Positions 9,301-18,960 are shown, counted from the first letter of the stretch. The stretch is 64,000 nucleotides of DNA from Acidaminococcus sp. (GCA_022482815.1 JAKVOM010000001.1:2934946-2998945); one strand, 5' to 3'. Numbers and translations are program-made. The notes: generated by a model not told the origin, from the letters alone.

Positions 9301-9753
9301 CGCGTCATAGACAGTAATCTGAAACGACGGCGGAGCTTCCCGTGAAAGATCTCCGACGCCTCCGAGCTGTGCCTTGTTATTGCCGTAATAAGTGACGGTA
9401 TTGTCCGTCTGTACGACGAAGTAATACCAGACAAGGCAGCCTTTGTCCGGGACGCGGAACGTCACTTCATAGCGGCGATTCCGGACGGAATCAGTTTCTT
9501 TTTCTTCTGTATCGGAATCACGGCATTCCGTTTTCTGCTCGTCAAGGGGACGCGCCGGATCAACAGGCGGCTCATCAGGGCAGGTCATGGGATACCGTAC
9601 TTCTTTGTCGTCAATCCATAAACGCAAAAAAACAGCTTCCGTTCCGTCACCCTGCACATCAAGGCGCAGGGTGACGGCAGTGCCCGCAGGTACTGCCCCG
9701 AAAGGGAAACGGTAAGCTGTATTGCGTGAATCATGATATAACAGTGTCTTCAC
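6340..9753 (-). CDS. GH13 alpha-glucanase fused to GH77 4-alpha-glucanotransferase
   Basis: 1137 aa, GTG start with a weak GGAAC RBS. Residues 1-140 are an N-terminal beta-sandwich like those of neopullulanases. Residues about 155-660 are a GH13 barrel: nucleophile Asp in GWRLDVADE (about 375), acid Glu in LIGEVWED (about 402), Asp in LLGSHDVER (about 476). Residues about 680-1137 are a complete MalQ/amylomaltase: VRIDHFRGF (about 929), VAEDLG (about 977), GTHDNNTLKGW (about 1026). Both active sites look intact. The enzyme could trim branches from phosphorylase-limit glycogen and disproportionate the released maltodextrins in one chain. It starts 12 bp after the glgA stop, so it is co-transcribed with it. 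Confidence 0.94.
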   Translation of the reverse strand: MKTLLYHDSRNTAYRFPFGAVPAGTAVTLRLDVQGDGTEAVFLRLWIDDKEVRYPMTCPDEPPVDPARPLDEQKTECRDSDTEEKETDSVRNRRYEVTFRVPDKGCLVWYYFVVQTDNTVTYYGNNKAQLGGVGDLSREAPPSFQITVYDADAVTPDWLKHAIIYQIFPDRFNRGDVPAERFLGKSGAVVHSAWDGEPAYGRDSRGNVLYYDFYGGTLEGIIEKLDYIADLGVTCLYLNPIFKARSNHRYDTGDYKVIDPFLGDEATFKKLCAEARKRGIRIILDGVFSHTGADSRYFNRYGNYHSVGAAQSEKSPYYKWYQFRTYPNDYQCWWGDKTLPEVKEIEPSYLDFIVRDEDSVMKHWMKAGISGWRLDVADELPDGFLEPFYQELKKTDPDAALIGEVWEDASRKVSYGVQRQYLSGGKLDSVMNYVLRALMVDFALGNDSAEDTDKRYWQQMENYPREHMYAMMNLLGSHDVERILTVLAGKYPEEVAERMDGLLRAWQLSLPGAPTLYYGDEAGLTGGKDPQNRKPFPWGHENKRLTTCCRTLNQLRNTYPALQTGRFSTVYAHGDVYVFARFIEGCRDVFGDTAEDGVFFTALNRSAKSQTVTIDTQGLAYGELETLWSVDRIFGPYDETEGTETQTDEMVPVLNGRFTLTLPPYGAIIYHCVERNNRLPEPGTPFETGVLLHPTSLPGSKNKEAAARAFLDFLEAAGQNVWQILPLNPPGLGDSPYLSLSAFAGNEELFAEEGELAEEETRDFETFCSTHSYWLDDYALFRALRDYFYGRPWQEWPAPIRNRQKLAMEQYSRLLEKEIRKYKIGQYRFYKAWQGIKEYAHQKGIKLFGDMPIFVAPDSADTWAHREFFELDKAGYPTAVAGVPPDYFSADGQVWGNPLYKWDALQEDDWRWWRERFRTLAEQADIVRIDHFRGFAAVWTVDAKTRDARKGHWTPGPGAALFKAIRETVPELRLVAEDLGIITDDVYQLKDAFGFPGMRILEFHCRTRSDGETSFDTEPNCIAYTGTHDNNTLKGWFEEELDDAGRERMKRMVSSIREFGSDEEDTLRRRFLGYLYSRRARTVIVPMQDILGLPSSCRMNLPGTASGNWHWQMKEGVLTPQLAAVLKELVETYRNCA

Positions 9754-9765
9754 GATAGATGTTCC

Positions 9766-11511
9766 TTATTTCTTTGTGCTTTCAGCGGCTTTTGGAGCCT
9801 TGGCACGAGTTGCGGTCTTGCGGGTCGATTTCGTTTTAGCGGCAGAAGCCGACTTTTTGCGGGGAGCCCGCTTATGGACGGTCTTCTTAGCAGCCGCTTT
9901 CTTGGCCGGTGCCATCTGAGGTTCGGCTTTCTCAGCGGTGTCTTTCGGAGCAGCAGCCGGTGCAGCCGTCTTCTCTGCGGCTTTCGGTGCAGCGGGTTCT
10001 GCTTTTTCTGCTGCCGGAGCCGTTTCTGCTTTAGCAGCAGTTTCCGCAGCCGGTTCAGCCTTCTTTTCGGCCGAAGTCTTTTTCAGAAGAGTTTCATACA
10101 GCGCTTCATAAGCCTGAGCCGATTTCGTCCAGCTGTTGTCAGTCATCATAGCGTTCTTCACGAGTTTTTCCCAAAGCTGGTCTTCTTCATAGAATCCGAG
10201 GCCCTTCTTGGCCGTGAAGAGCAGTTCATGGGCATTGAAGTTCGTAAACTTCAGGCCGTTACCCTCGCCACTGAACTTATCATAGTTCTGTACCGTATCT
10301 TTCAGTCCGCCAATATCGCGAACCACCGGCACCGTACCATATTTCATGGCAATCATCTGGCTGAGGCCGCAGGCTTCATAGCGAGACGGCATGAGGAACA
10401 TATCCGCGGCGGCATAGACCTTGTGGGCCAGTTCTTCGCTGAAGCGGATATTGACCGAGACCTTGTCCGGATAACGGTTGTCCAGAGCCTGCAGGGCCTG
10501 TTCATACTTCTGGTCGCCCGTGCCGACGACGACAAACTGTACATCTTCCTGCATGAGTTCGTCCATGATGAAGGTCACAAGATCCAGTCCCTTGGCTTCC
10601 ACCAGGCGGGAAATCATGGCAAACATCGGTTTACGGCGGTCCTGGGGCAGACCCAGTTCCTTCTGCAGGGCCTCCTTATCAAGCGGTTTCTGCGTAAAGA
10701 CGTTAGAAACATCATACTTGTAAGGAATATACGGGTCGGTAGCCGGATTATAGGTGTTTTCATCCATTCCGTTCACGATGCCGCTGAGTTTGCCGGCACA
10801 CATCCGGACAAACCCATCAAGGCCCTCGCCAAAATAAGGATACCGGATTTCTCCGGCATACGTCGGACTTACGGTCGTGATGTGATCCGCGTAATTCATG
10901 CCTGCTTTCAGGAAGTTCACGCAGCCGCTGTTTTCGATACGGCCGTCATCGAACAATTCCATCGGAAGTCCCAGTACATCTGCCACGACCTCGCGGCCGA
11001 AGATGCCCTGATATTTAATATTATGAATGGTAAATACACTCTTCATATCCGCATAGAACGGATCCTTCTGATAGACTTCCTTGAGGTAAACGCCGACAAG
11101 ACCGGTATGCCAGTCATTACTGTGAATAATATCCGGCTTGAAACCGATATGAGGCAGCATTTCCACGATTGCCTTGCTGAAGTAAGCAAAGCGTTCTGCA
11201 TCATCATAATACCCATAGAGTCCCGAGCGTTTGAAATAATACTCATTGTCAATAAAGTAGACCGGCACGTCGTTTACGACGATTTTCTGAACGCCCAGGT
11301 ACTGCTTACGCCAAGCCAGATCCACTTCACCGGTATAGACCGTTTCCATCTGGTCATCGTACTTTTCAGCAATCGCCTCATACTTAGGGATTACCAGTGC
11401 GGTCTCCACGCCCTGTCTGCGCAGCTGCGCCGGCAGTGCACCCATTACATCGGCCAGCCCTCCCGTTTTGATGAAGGGCGCGGCTTCAGAAGCTGCAAAC
11501 AACACTTTCAT
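9766..11511 (-). CDS. glgA: Glycogen (starch) synthase with Lys/Ala-rich C-terminal tail
   Basis: 581 aa; typical bacterial GlgA is about 480. Residues 1-475 are a GT5 glycosyltransferase: MKVLFAASEAAPFIKTGGLADV at the N terminus (KTGGL binds ADP-glucose in this family), HSNDWHTGLV, and MPSRYEACGLSQMIAM in the second Rossmann domain. Residues about 475-581 are an Ala/Glu/Lys/Pro tail ending strongly basic (KKSASAAKTKSTRKTATRAK), histone-H1-like and not part of the catalytic fold. The ATG at 11511 is preferred to a GTG 15 bases upstream because GTGAGG is then a correctly spaced RBS. It elongates alpha-1,4-glucan from ADP-glucose made by GlgC/GlgD. Confidence 0.95.
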   Translation of the reverse strand: MKVLFAASEAAPFIKTGGLADVMGALPAQLRRQGVETALVIPKYEAIAEKYDDQMETVYTGEVDLAWRKQYLGVQKIVVNDVPVYFIDNEYYFKRSGLYGYYDDAERFAYFSKAIVEMLPHIGFKPDIIHSNDWHTGLVGVYLKEVYQKDPFYADMKSVFTIHNIKYQGIFGREVVADVLGLPMELFDDGRIENSGCVNFLKAGMNYADHITTVSPTYAGEIRYPYFGEGLDGFVRMCAGKLSGIVNGMDENTYNPATDPYIPYKYDVSNVFTQKPLDKEALQKELGLPQDRRKPMFAMISRLVEAKGLDLVTFIMDELMQEDVQFVVVGTGDQKYEQALQALDNRYPDKVSVNIRFSEELAHKVYAAADMFLMPSRYEACGLSQMIAMKYGTVPVVRDIGGLKDTVQNYDKFSGEGNGLKFTNFNAHELLFTAKKGLGFYEEDQLWEKLVKNAMMTDNSWTKSAQAYEALYETLLKKTSAEKKAEPAAETAAKAETAPAAEKAEPAAPKAAEKTAAPAAAPKDTAEKAEPQMAPAKKAAAKKTVHKRAPRKKSASAAKTKSTRKTATRAKAPKAAESTKK

Positions 11512-11631
11512 AAAACTCAACCTCACTTTCCTTCATCTGCACAATGCCATTGAGGCCATTGTTGATCATTGGTAGTTTTACAGTGTCTTTAAAAACGTTG
11601 ATTCATTCGCCTTGCGAAGGAAATGACTGAC

Positions 11632-13698
11632 TCACTTCTCCTTCGCGGCAGCTTGTTTCGGTGCTGCCTTCTTTCGCGCTCCGGTCTTGCGGCGCGTTCC
11701 GGTTTTCCGTGCAGCTTTCGTCTTACGGACGACAGCTGCAGATTCTATATGCTCAGCCTTAGATGCGACCGGAGCTTTTTCGGCGTTTTCAGGCTGTAAT
11801 TGTTTGAGGTAAATCACGGCAAGCGGCGGCAGCGTCAGCACCAGTGACTGCTCACGCCCGTGCATAGCCACGTGCTCACTCTCTATCAGGACTTCTCCGT
11901 CTTTCTCAGTGCCCGAGCGAACTCCGCTTCCGCCGAATTCCTTGGCATCACTGTTCCAGACTTCGCGGTACGTACCGGGCTTATCGACACCGATGCGGTA
12001 GTCGTAGCGCACGACCGGCGTGAAGTTGCAGACAACAATCGTCCGCTCGTCCGGATTTTTGCCGCGGCGGATAAAGGCGATAACGCTGTTATCCGTGTCA
12101 TCGCAGCTGATCCATTCGAAGCCCTTCCAGTCATAATCGACTTCATAGAATTCCGGATGGTCCAGATAGTATTGGTTCAGCGCCTTCACATACTGCTGCA
12201 TCTGCGCATGCATCGGATAATCGAGGAGCAGCCAGTCAAGGCCCTCGGCAAAGCGCCATTCAATGAACTGCCCGAATTCACCGCCCATAAAGAGCAGCTT
12301 CTTGCCGGGATGGCTCATCCAATACGCATAGAAGGCACGCAGACCGGCGAACTTTTTCCAGTAATCTCCCGGCATCTTATCGAGCAGCGACTTTTTGCCG
12401 TGCACGACTTCGTCGTGAGAAAGCGGAAGGATAAAATTCTCCGAGAACGCGTAATACAGCGAGAACGTAATCAGGTTTTGGTTGTATTTACGATAAACCG
12501 GATCCATGGACATGTAACGCAGCATATCGTTCATCCAGCCCATGTTCCATTTGTAGTTGAAGCCCAGTCCGCCATCGCTGACCGGATGGGAAACGAGCGG
12601 CCAGGTTGTAGATTCTTCGGCTACCATGAGGGCCTGCGGTTCTTCTGCAAACACAGCCGTATTGAGCTGCTGCAGGAAAGCAACGGCCTCAAGATTTTCG
12701 CGGCCGCCGTTCTTATTCGGCTGCCACTCGCCGTCCTTACGCCCGTAGTCGAGGTACAGCATATTGGCCACGGCATCGATGCGCAGACCGTCCATATGGA
12801 ATTCCCTGAGCCAGAAGAGTGCACTCGAAATCAGGAAACTCCGCACTTCGGAGCGTCCGTAGTCAAAGTTCATCGTATCCCAGTCTTTGTTTTCCGCCAG
12901 CATCGGATTACCCGATTCATAAAGCGGCTCCCCGTCAAAATAACGGAGGCCGTGGGCATCGCGGCAGAAGTGACCGGGTACCCAGTCAAGCAGTACGCCG
13001 ATGCCGTTCTGGTGGCATTTGTCGACAAGATACATCAAATCTTCCGGTGCCCCGTACCGGCTCGTAGCGGCAAAATAGCCCGTTGCCTGATAACCCCAGG
13101 AGCCATCGTAGGGATATTCGCACAGCGGCATGAATTCCACATGGGTATAATGCATATCCACCAAATACGGTACGAGTTCATCCGCAAGCTCCCGGTACGT
13201 AAGAAGCGTGCCATCCTTATGGCGGCGCCAGGAACCGGCATGAACTTCATAGATGTTCATAGGCCCCGAATAGGAGCTCTTTGCGGCCTTCGCCTTACGC
13301 CACTTGCTGTCCTTCCATTTGTAACTCATGGATGCCACAACAGAAGCTGTGTTCGGCCGAACTTCGGCCTGGAACGCGTACGGATCGGCTTTCAGGATGG
13401 TTTCTCCTCCTGCCGTCTTGATGGCGTATTTATAGATTGTACCTTCCTTAAGACCCGGAATGAACGTTTTCCAGATACCGTTATCATCGGCGCGCTCCAT
13501 GGGATTTTTGGAAGCATCCCAGTCGTTAAAATCGCCGACGACACTGACTGCCTGAGCATGCGGTGCCCACACGGCGAAACGAACGCAGGACTTGTGCTGC
13601 CACACAGTCTTATGAGCCCCGAACAAACGGTAACTGTTGTAATTCGTTCCGTTATGGAACAGGTACATGCTGTATGTATCTATGGCATTCAGATGCAT
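11632..13698 (-). CDS. glgB: 1,4-alpha-glucan branching enzyme with basic C-terminal tail
   Basis: 688 aa. N-terminal CBM48-type domain (VRFAVWAPHAQAVSVVGDFN), then the GH13 branching-enzyme barrel with nucleophile Asp in DGLRIDAVANMLYLDY, Glu in LMVAEESTTWP and Asp in LPLSHDEVVHGKKS, and the C-terminal beta domain. Residues about 632-688 form an added tail (VRKTKAARKTGTRRKTGARKK) resembling that of GlgA. ATG with AGGAG 10 nt upstream. The gene starts 23 bp after the glgP stop; 120 bp separate it from the glgA start. It introduces alpha-1,6 branches into glycogen. Confidence 0.96.
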   Translation of the reverse strand: MHLNAIDTYSMYLFHNGTNYNSYRLFGAHKTVWQHKSCVRFAVWAPHAQAVSVVGDFNDWDASKNPMERADDNGIWKTFIPGLKEGTIYKYAIKTAGGETILKADPYAFQAEVRPNTASVVASMSYKWKDSKWRKAKAAKSSYSGPMNIYEVHAGSWRRHKDGTLLTYRELADELVPYLVDMHYTHVEFMPLCEYPYDGSWGYQATGYFAATSRYGAPEDLMYLVDKCHQNGIGVLLDWVPGHFCRDAHGLRYFDGEPLYESGNPMLAENKDWDTMNFDYGRSEVRSFLISSALFWLREFHMDGLRIDAVANMLYLDYGRKDGEWQPNKNGGRENLEAVAFLQQLNTAVFAEEPQALMVAEESTTWPLVSHPVSDGGLGFNYKWNMGWMNDMLRYMSMDPVYRKYNQNLITFSLYYAFSENFILPLSHDEVVHGKKSLLDKMPGDYWKKFAGLRAFYAYWMSHPGKKLLFMGGEFGQFIEWRFAEGLDWLLLDYPMHAQMQQYVKALNQYYLDHPEFYEVDYDWKGFEWISCDDTDNSVIAFIRRGKNPDERTIVVCNFTPVVRYDYRIGVDKPGTYREVWNSDAKEFGGSGVRSGTEKDGEVLIESEHVAMHGREQSLVLTLPPLAVIYLKQLQPENAEKAPVASKAEHIESAAVVRKTKAARKTGTRRKTGARKKAAPKQAAAKEK

Positions 13699-13721
13699 AA
13701 CTGTTTCACTCCTTTTACGAA

Positions 13722-16172
13722 TCAGATTTTCACAGGTTTGATATGCCAGATATCTTCGGCATATTTGGTCACCGTGCGGTCACTGGAGAAATATCCCGAC
13801 TGAGCGATGTTGACCGTGCTGGATTTGAGCCAGTTCATATGGTCAGCATAGCGCCGCAGGACCTCTTCATGAGCCGCGCAGTAGGACTTGAAATCCTTGA
13901 GGACGAAGAATTCGTCGTTTCTTGCGAGCAGTGCTTCATAGAGCTGTCCATACATCGGTTCTTCCTTGAGGACGTCCATGATCATGCGGATATCGGCATC
14001 ATTCCGGTACAAATCCCAGGAAGAATAACCGCCCTCATTGTAGTATTTCTGCACTTCATTTGCCCGCAGGCCAAAGATTACACAGTTCTCATCGCCTACA
14101 CGGTTATAGATTTCCACGTTGGCTCCGTCCAGCGTACCCAGGGTAATAGCGCCGTTCATCATGAACTTCATATTACCCGTGCCGGAAGCTTCCTTGCCGG
14201 CCGTAGAAATCTGTTCACTGACATCGGCTGCCGGGAAAAGACGCTGTCCGAGGGAAACATTGTAGTTTTCAAGGAAGATGACCTTCAGTTTGGCTCTGGC
14301 ATTCGGTTCCCGGTCGATAAGCCGTGCCACCGTATGGATCAGGCGAATGACAATCTTTGCTTCGCCGTAAGAAGCAGCTGCTTTGCCGCCGAAGATAAAC
14401 GTCTGCGGCGTTTCGATGAAATTAGGATCATCAAGCAAATGACGATACAAATAGTACACATGAAGGATATTCAAGAGCTGACGCTTGTACATGTGGAACC
14501 GCTTGACCTGGATGTCAAACACAGAAAGCGGATCGACCTTGATATCCTTTGTCTTAAAGAGCCATTCGGCCAGTGCATTTTTGCGGCCCTGCTTCACAAG
14601 ACCCAGCTTTTCAAGAAAGACCGGATCATCACGGAAATCCATCAATTCTTCCAAGCGGGACGGTTTTTTGATCCAGCTGGAGCCAATGGCATCCGAAATC
14701 AGGGAAGCCAGCGGCGGGTTCGATTCAAGGAGCCAGCGGCGGTGTGTAACCCCGTTCGTTTTATTACTGAAGCGCTCCGGATAGATTTCATAGAACTGCT
14801 TCAGCGTGCTTGTTTCAAGAATCTTTGTATGCAGTTTGGCCACGCCGTTCACACTATGGCTGCCGATAACAGCGAGGTTAGCCATGCGAACCTGTCCGCC
14901 CCACAAAATGGCTACAGAGGCCGCTTTGTCCTCGCGATTCGGAAACTTCTCACGGTATTTTTCAAGGAAGCGACGGTTCAGCTCATCCAGGATGAGATAG
15001 ATTCGCGGCAGCAGCGGCTGAAACATCGAAATCGGCCACTGTTCGAGAGCTTCCGGCATGACTGTATGGTTTGTATACGCCACAGAATTTTTGGTAATGG
15101 TCCAGGCTTCATCCCAGGAAAGGCCTTCCTCATCCATCAGGATACGCATCAGTTCCGGAATGACCAGAGCCGGATGTGTATCGTTGATGTGAATGGCATT
15201 GTATTTGTCAAATTCGCGGGGATCTCCGTGATGACTCTTAAAGTGCCGCATGATGCTCTGCACGCCTGCGGAAACGAGGAAATATTCCTGCAAAAGGCGC
15301 AGTCTGCGTCCCTCTATAGTAGAATCATCCGGATACAGGAACCGGGAAATCTGCTGCGTCACATCCTTGTAACGAAGGGCACGGCGGTAATCGCCATAGC
15401 GCAGCTGACTGTAGATACCTTCTGTCGTATACTCGGCTTTCCAGAGACGCAGGTTGTTGACCGTATGGTTGTGATACCCCGGAACGGGTACGTCATAGGG
15501 AACAGCCCGTACGGAATCAAACTTTTCATAGATGCATTCCAGATTGCCATCGCGGCCCGGGCGCATATACGCATTGCCGCCAAAGCGGACATAGACCGCC
15601 TTGTCGGAGCGCTTGGTTTCCCAAGGGAAACCGTCACGCAGCCAGGCATCCGGCAGTTCTACCTGCTGGCCGTCGATGATACGCTGGTCGAACAGGCCGT
15701 ACTGATAGCGGATGCTGCAGCCGTTCCCCGGGAGCTGCAGCGCAGCCATGGAATCGATGAAGCAGGCGGCAAGGCGGCCCAGGCCACCGTTGCCAAGCCC
15801 CGGGTCGGTTTCCATCGGCATGATTTCATCAAGGTCAAACCCCAGATCCTTCAGGGCACTGCGGGCCAGATCTTCCATGCCGCAGTTCAATAAATTGGCG
15901 TCCAGAAGACGCCCCAGCAGGAACTCGATGCAGAAGTAATAGACCTGACGCGTACCTTCGGCATCATAACGGCGTTCCGTCGCCATCCAGTCATCAAACA
16001 TCAAATCTTTCAGCATGTTAGCAAGAACGATGTACACATCCTTCTTGTCAAGTTCCTTGACTTCCTTATCAAACAAAACTTTTGCCTTTTGTATAAATAA
16101 GGTTTTAAACTCTCTCTTGCTCTTCCACTTTTTCGTAATAAACCCTACTTTCCATCCAAAAAAGACGCTCAT
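13722..16172 (-). CDS. glgP: Glycogen phosphorylase
   Basis: 816 aa, the normal length of bacterial GlgP. The PLP-lysine motif EASGTGNMKFMMNGAITLGT is present near residue 667, and the N-terminal half contains NGGLGRLAACFIDSMA. It releases glucose-1-phosphate from glycogen ends. Having synthesis and degradation in one operon implies control by allostery rather than transcription. The start is uncertain: the ATG at 16172 gives an extra N-terminal stretch of about 15 residues compared with common relatives, and no strong RBS precedes it. Confidence 0.95.
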   Translation of the reverse strand: MSVFFGWKVGFITKKWKSKREFKTLFIQKAKVLFDKEVKELDKKDVYIVLANMLKDLMFDDWMATERRYDAEGTRQVYYFCIEFLLGRLLDANLLNCGMEDLARSALKDLGFDLDEIMPMETDPGLGNGGLGRLAACFIDSMAALQLPGNGCSIRYQYGLFDQRIIDGQQVELPDAWLRDGFPWETKRSDKAVYVRFGGNAYMRPGRDGNLECIYEKFDSVRAVPYDVPVPGYHNHTVNNLRLWKAEYTTEGIYSQLRYGDYRRALRYKDVTQQISRFLYPDDSTIEGRRLRLLQEYFLVSAGVQSIMRHFKSHHGDPREFDKYNAIHINDTHPALVIPELMRILMDEEGLSWDEAWTITKNSVAYTNHTVMPEALEQWPISMFQPLLPRIYLILDELNRRFLEKYREKFPNREDKAASVAILWGGQVRMANLAVIGSHSVNGVAKLHTKILETSTLKQFYEIYPERFSNKTNGVTHRRWLLESNPPLASLISDAIGSSWIKKPSRLEELMDFRDDPVFLEKLGLVKQGRKNALAEWLFKTKDIKVDPLSVFDIQVKRFHMYKRQLLNILHVYYLYRHLLDDPNFIETPQTFIFGGKAAASYGEAKIVIRLIHTVARLIDREPNARAKLKVIFLENYNVSLGQRLFPAADVSEQISTAGKEASGTGNMKFMMNGAITLGTLDGANVEIYNRVGDENCVIFGLRANEVQKYYNEGGYSSWDLYRNDADIRMIMDVLKEEPMYGQLYEALLARNDEFFVLKDFKSYCAAHEEVLRRYADHMNWLKSSTVNIAQSGYFSSDRTVTKYAEDIWHIKPVKI

Positions 16173-16235
16173 TCATACAGGTACATACTTTTGCACCCGT
16201 TTTTTCTTCCTATCATTCGCATTGGTTCATAAGGC

Positions 16236-16328
16236 AGCCCGGATTTGCGCCACGTTCTCTTAAATCCGGGCTCCCGGATAAATCAAATCACTATGATGGG
16301 AAGGAGGACTGCCGAAGGCAGCCCTCCT
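16236..16328 (-). terminator. Two hairpins between glgD and glgP
   Basis: On the minus strand a stem AGGAGGGCTGCC / GGCAGTCCTCCT (16302-16328) with a UUCG-type loop is followed by AGCCCGGATTT / AAATCCGGGCT (16236-16272). Neither has a clear U-tract. They may attenuate or process the glg transcript and uncouple glgCD from glgPBA. No promoter for glgP was convincing. Confidence 0.5.
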
Positions 16329-16340
16329 CATCTATCCAGC

Positions 16341-17453
16341 TTACACAACTTCATACTTGGTAATGCAGACAGGAGCTTCCTTTGTTCCCCGCAGGCAGGC
16401 TTCCGGCTGCACTTCCTGGTTTTTATCGCAGATGACACCATCCACCCTGGCTTCTTCCCCGATTACAGAATTTTGCATGATGATGGAATTCCGGACGACT
16501 GCATTTCTCCCGACACGCACGCGGCGGAAGAGAATGGAATTTTCGACCGTTCCTTCAATGATGCAGCCATCACCGATCAGAGAGTTGGTCACACGGGCAT
16601 CGGCTTTGAACTTGGCCGGAGCCTCATCCTTGACCTTCGTGTAAATCTTGCGTTCCTGACGGAATACGGCTTTCCAGTTTTCGAGTTTCAGCATATCCAT
16701 ATTCGCTGCGAAGTAGCTCTTCAGCGAATTGATGCGTTTCGCATACCCCTTGTATTCATATCCGTAGACCCGGAGATGACCCACGTTACGGCTCAGCACA
16801 TCATTCAGATACTGATTCGGATTTTGCGCAAAAGCGCGCCGTACGAGGGCGATGAAGAGATCGCCGTCCATGAGCATACTGTCAAGATAGAGCTTATCGC
16901 CCTTCTTGGCATCCTGCACCTTGGAGAGTTTGGTTACATGATCGCCGCCGTCGACGTTCATGATATACCCTTCTCCGGGACTGTCTTCATCAAGCGTCTT
17001 ATAGACCAGCGTCACATCGGCGTTATGGGCACGATGATAATGCAAAACTTCGTCATAGTCAATATTATGAACCACATTACAGCTCGAAAGGAGCAGATAA
17101 TGGTTCATTTCACGCTGCACAAACTGCAGGTTCTTGTAATAAGTTCTCACATCGCCCGGCTGAGGATTCGTGATTTCCTTTTCCTCATCGACCGGCAGAT
17201 AGAACAGACCATGCTGTTTGCGAGCAAGGTTCCATTCCTTACCGGAACGAACGTGATCCAGCACGGAACGGCTGTGGAACGGAAGGATCAGTCCCACCGT
17301 ATCCACTCCGGCGTTCACCATTGTAGAAAGGGCGAAATCAATCAGACGGAATTTGCCAGCAAACGGCTGGGAAGCCATCGGGCGGGATTGGCTGAGTTCG
17401 GTCATAAAATTGGGATCGCGCAGATTGATGAGCCCAATGATATTGTTATCCAT
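16341..17453 (-). CDS. glgD: Glucose-1-phosphate adenylyltransferase, regulatory-type subunit GlgD
   Basis: 370 aa. Nucleotidyltransferase domain followed by a left-handed beta-helix ([17 protein letters not shown]). The N terminus is [20 protein letters not shown], lacking the GGKGSRL loop seen in GlgC, as expected for GlgD subunits of Firmicutes, which pair with GlgC. The ATG at 17453 lies inside the glgC stop (ATGGATAA overlap), giving translational coupling, with GGGAGAGG as RBS. Confidence 0.94.
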   Translation of the reverse strand: MDNNIIGLINLRDPNFMTELSQSRPMASQPFAGKFRLIDFALSTMVNAGVDTVGLILPFHSRSVLDHVRSGKEWNLARKQHGLFYLPVDEEKEITNPQPGDVRTYYKNLQFVQREMNHYLLLSSCNVVHNIDYDEVLHYHRAHNADVTLVYKTLDEDSPGEGYIMNVDGGDHVTKLSKVQDAKKGDKLYLDSMLMDGDLFIALVRRAFAQNPNQYLNDVLSRNVGHLRVYGYEYKGYAKRINSLKSYFAANMDMLKLENWKAVFRQERKIYTKVKDEAPAKFKADARVTNSLIGDGCIIEGTVENSILFRRVRVGRNAVVRNSIIMQNSVIGEEARVDGVICDKNQEVQPEACLRGTKEAPVCITKYEVV

Positions 17454-18660
17454 TGACAACCTCTCCCTTCTCTTTATCAGATTTAGCGCCCTTCAGAAGA
17501 GTTTCCGTCTTTTGCATGAATTCCGGTCCCGGAATAATGGCATCGTTGCCAAAGACTTTGATGGCACCGGCCTTTCCATGAATCTCGCATCCGGATTCCA
17601 CGAGACACCGCTCGCCTAAGATGCAGTGATCCACGACAGCGCCCTTCTTGACGACCGTGCCCGGCATCAGGACGGAATCAATGACTTCTGCGCCTTCCTC
17701 GATGACAACACTGTAGAAGACTACAGAATGATAGACTTTTCCTTCAATGACAGAACCTTCACCGGCAAGAGAACTGATAACCGATGCCTTCGGGCCTACA
17801 TAGTGAGGCGGCAGGGCCTGACTGCCCGAATAAATACGCCATTTCGGATTGTTCAGGCTGATTGGCGGGTTATCCGACAAGAGGTCCATATTGGCCTGCC
17901 ACAGGCTTTCAAATGTTCCCACGTCCTTCCAGTACCCTTCAAACGGATAGGCATAGACCGGGACATTGTCCTGCAGCAGACGCGGAATGATGTTCTTCCC
18001 AAAATCGTGATCCGAATCTTCACGGGCAGCATCCTCGACAAGATATTTTTTGAGGACATCTTTATCGAAGATATAAATCCCCATGGAAGCCAGGTCGCTC
18101 TTCGGGTGAGCCGGCTTTTCCTCAAATTCTTTGATGCGCATATTGTCACCGGCATTCATGATGCCGAAACGAGTGGCTTCGGACAATGGCACGCGCAGCG
18201 TGCTGACCGTCACTTTTGCCTTGTGTTTCTTGTGGAAGGCCAGCATCGTCCCATAGTCCATCGTATAAATATGGTCGCCTGAAAGAATAAGTACATACTT
18301 CGGATTGATCATGTCAAGAAAATTCAGGTTCTGGTAAATTGCATCAGCGGTGCCCTGATACCAGTTGGAAGAATCCTTATCATTCATGTACGGTGGAAGC
18401 ACAAACGTACCGCCATTGTCACTGTCAAGGTCCCAACTACTGCCGTTACCAATGTACCAATTGAGTTCGAGGGGCTGATACTGGGTCAGAATACCCACCG
18501 TATCAATCCCGGAATTGCGGCAGTTACTAAGGGTAAAGTCAATGATGCGGTACTTGGCCCCAAACTGAACCGCCGGTTTTGCCATATTCTTTGTCAACAC
18601 ACCGAGTCGACTGCCTTTTCCCCCGGCAAGGATCATGGCAAGACATTCAATCTTTCTCAA
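17446..18660 (-). CDS. glgC: Glucose-1-phosphate adenylyltransferase, catalytic subunit
   Basis: 404 aa. [23 protein letters not shown] is the nucleotide-binding loop; [12 protein letters not shown] and [13 protein letters not shown] are signature motifs; a C-terminal beta-helix follows. It makes ADP-glucose, the committed step of glycogen synthesis. The start is TTG at 18660: AGGAGG sits 9 nt upstream, and the protein then begins [14 protein letters not shown] as in homologues. First gene of the glg operon; its stop overlaps the glgD start. Confidence 0.95.
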   Translation of the reverse strand: MRKIECLAMILAGGKGSRLGVLTKNMAKPAVQFGAKYRIIDFTLSNCRNSGIDTVGILTQYQPLELNWYIGNGSSWDLDSDNGGTFVLPPYMNDKDSSNWYQGTADAIYQNLNFLDMINPKYVLILSGDHIYTMDYGTMLAFHKKHKAKVTVSTLRVPLSEATRFGIMNAGDNMRIKEFEEKPAHPKSDLASMGIYIFDKDVLKKYLVEDAAREDSDHDFGKNIIPRLLQDNVPVYAYPFEGYWKDVGTFESLWQANMDLLSDNPPISLNNPKWRIYSGSQALPPHYVGPKASVISSLAGEGSVIEGKVYHSVVFYSVVIEEGAEVIDSVLMPGTVVKKGAVVDHCILGERCLVESGCEIHGKAGAIKVFGNDAIIPGPEFMQKTETLLKGAKSDKEKGEVVNG

Positions 18661-18960
18661 AAGTAATCGCCTCCTGTTTTGGGTATGCTTATTGAAATAA
18701 TCCGCGCTGCCATCTGCGAAAGGAACCGAGAACCTGCAGCAAAGCCACCTGCTGCCTGTATTCCCGTTTTCTTTCTAAGACTGGACTTATGACGCTGAGC
18801 GATAACCTGAGTATGAAAAATTCTCGGCAAGGATCCGGAAACTCCGGACCGAATCCAGCACTCCGTTTCTTTTCGTGTTATTTCGCCGTAAAAGGCAAAA
18901 TTCCTTCTGTCCAAAACAGCTTATGCAATTATTTTATCACATTTATACTTGAATTAAATA
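18661..18960 (-). promoter_or_regulatory. Leader and promoter region of the glg operon
   Basis: About 300 bp without a gene upstream of glgC. The AT-rich stretch at about 18920-18990 on the minus strand contains TAAAAT with an upstream TTTAAT at 16-nt spacing, a weak promoter candidate. This would give an untranslated leader of about 250 nt. A short CCGGAGTTTCCGG dyad lies near 18833-18846. No known riboswitch was recognised. Confidence 0.4.

Noticed and set aside
6670-9345. 891-codon open frame on the plus strand
   Set aside because: It is antisense to the GH13-GH77 gene, whose catalytic motifs are intact. No RBS and no recognisable domain.
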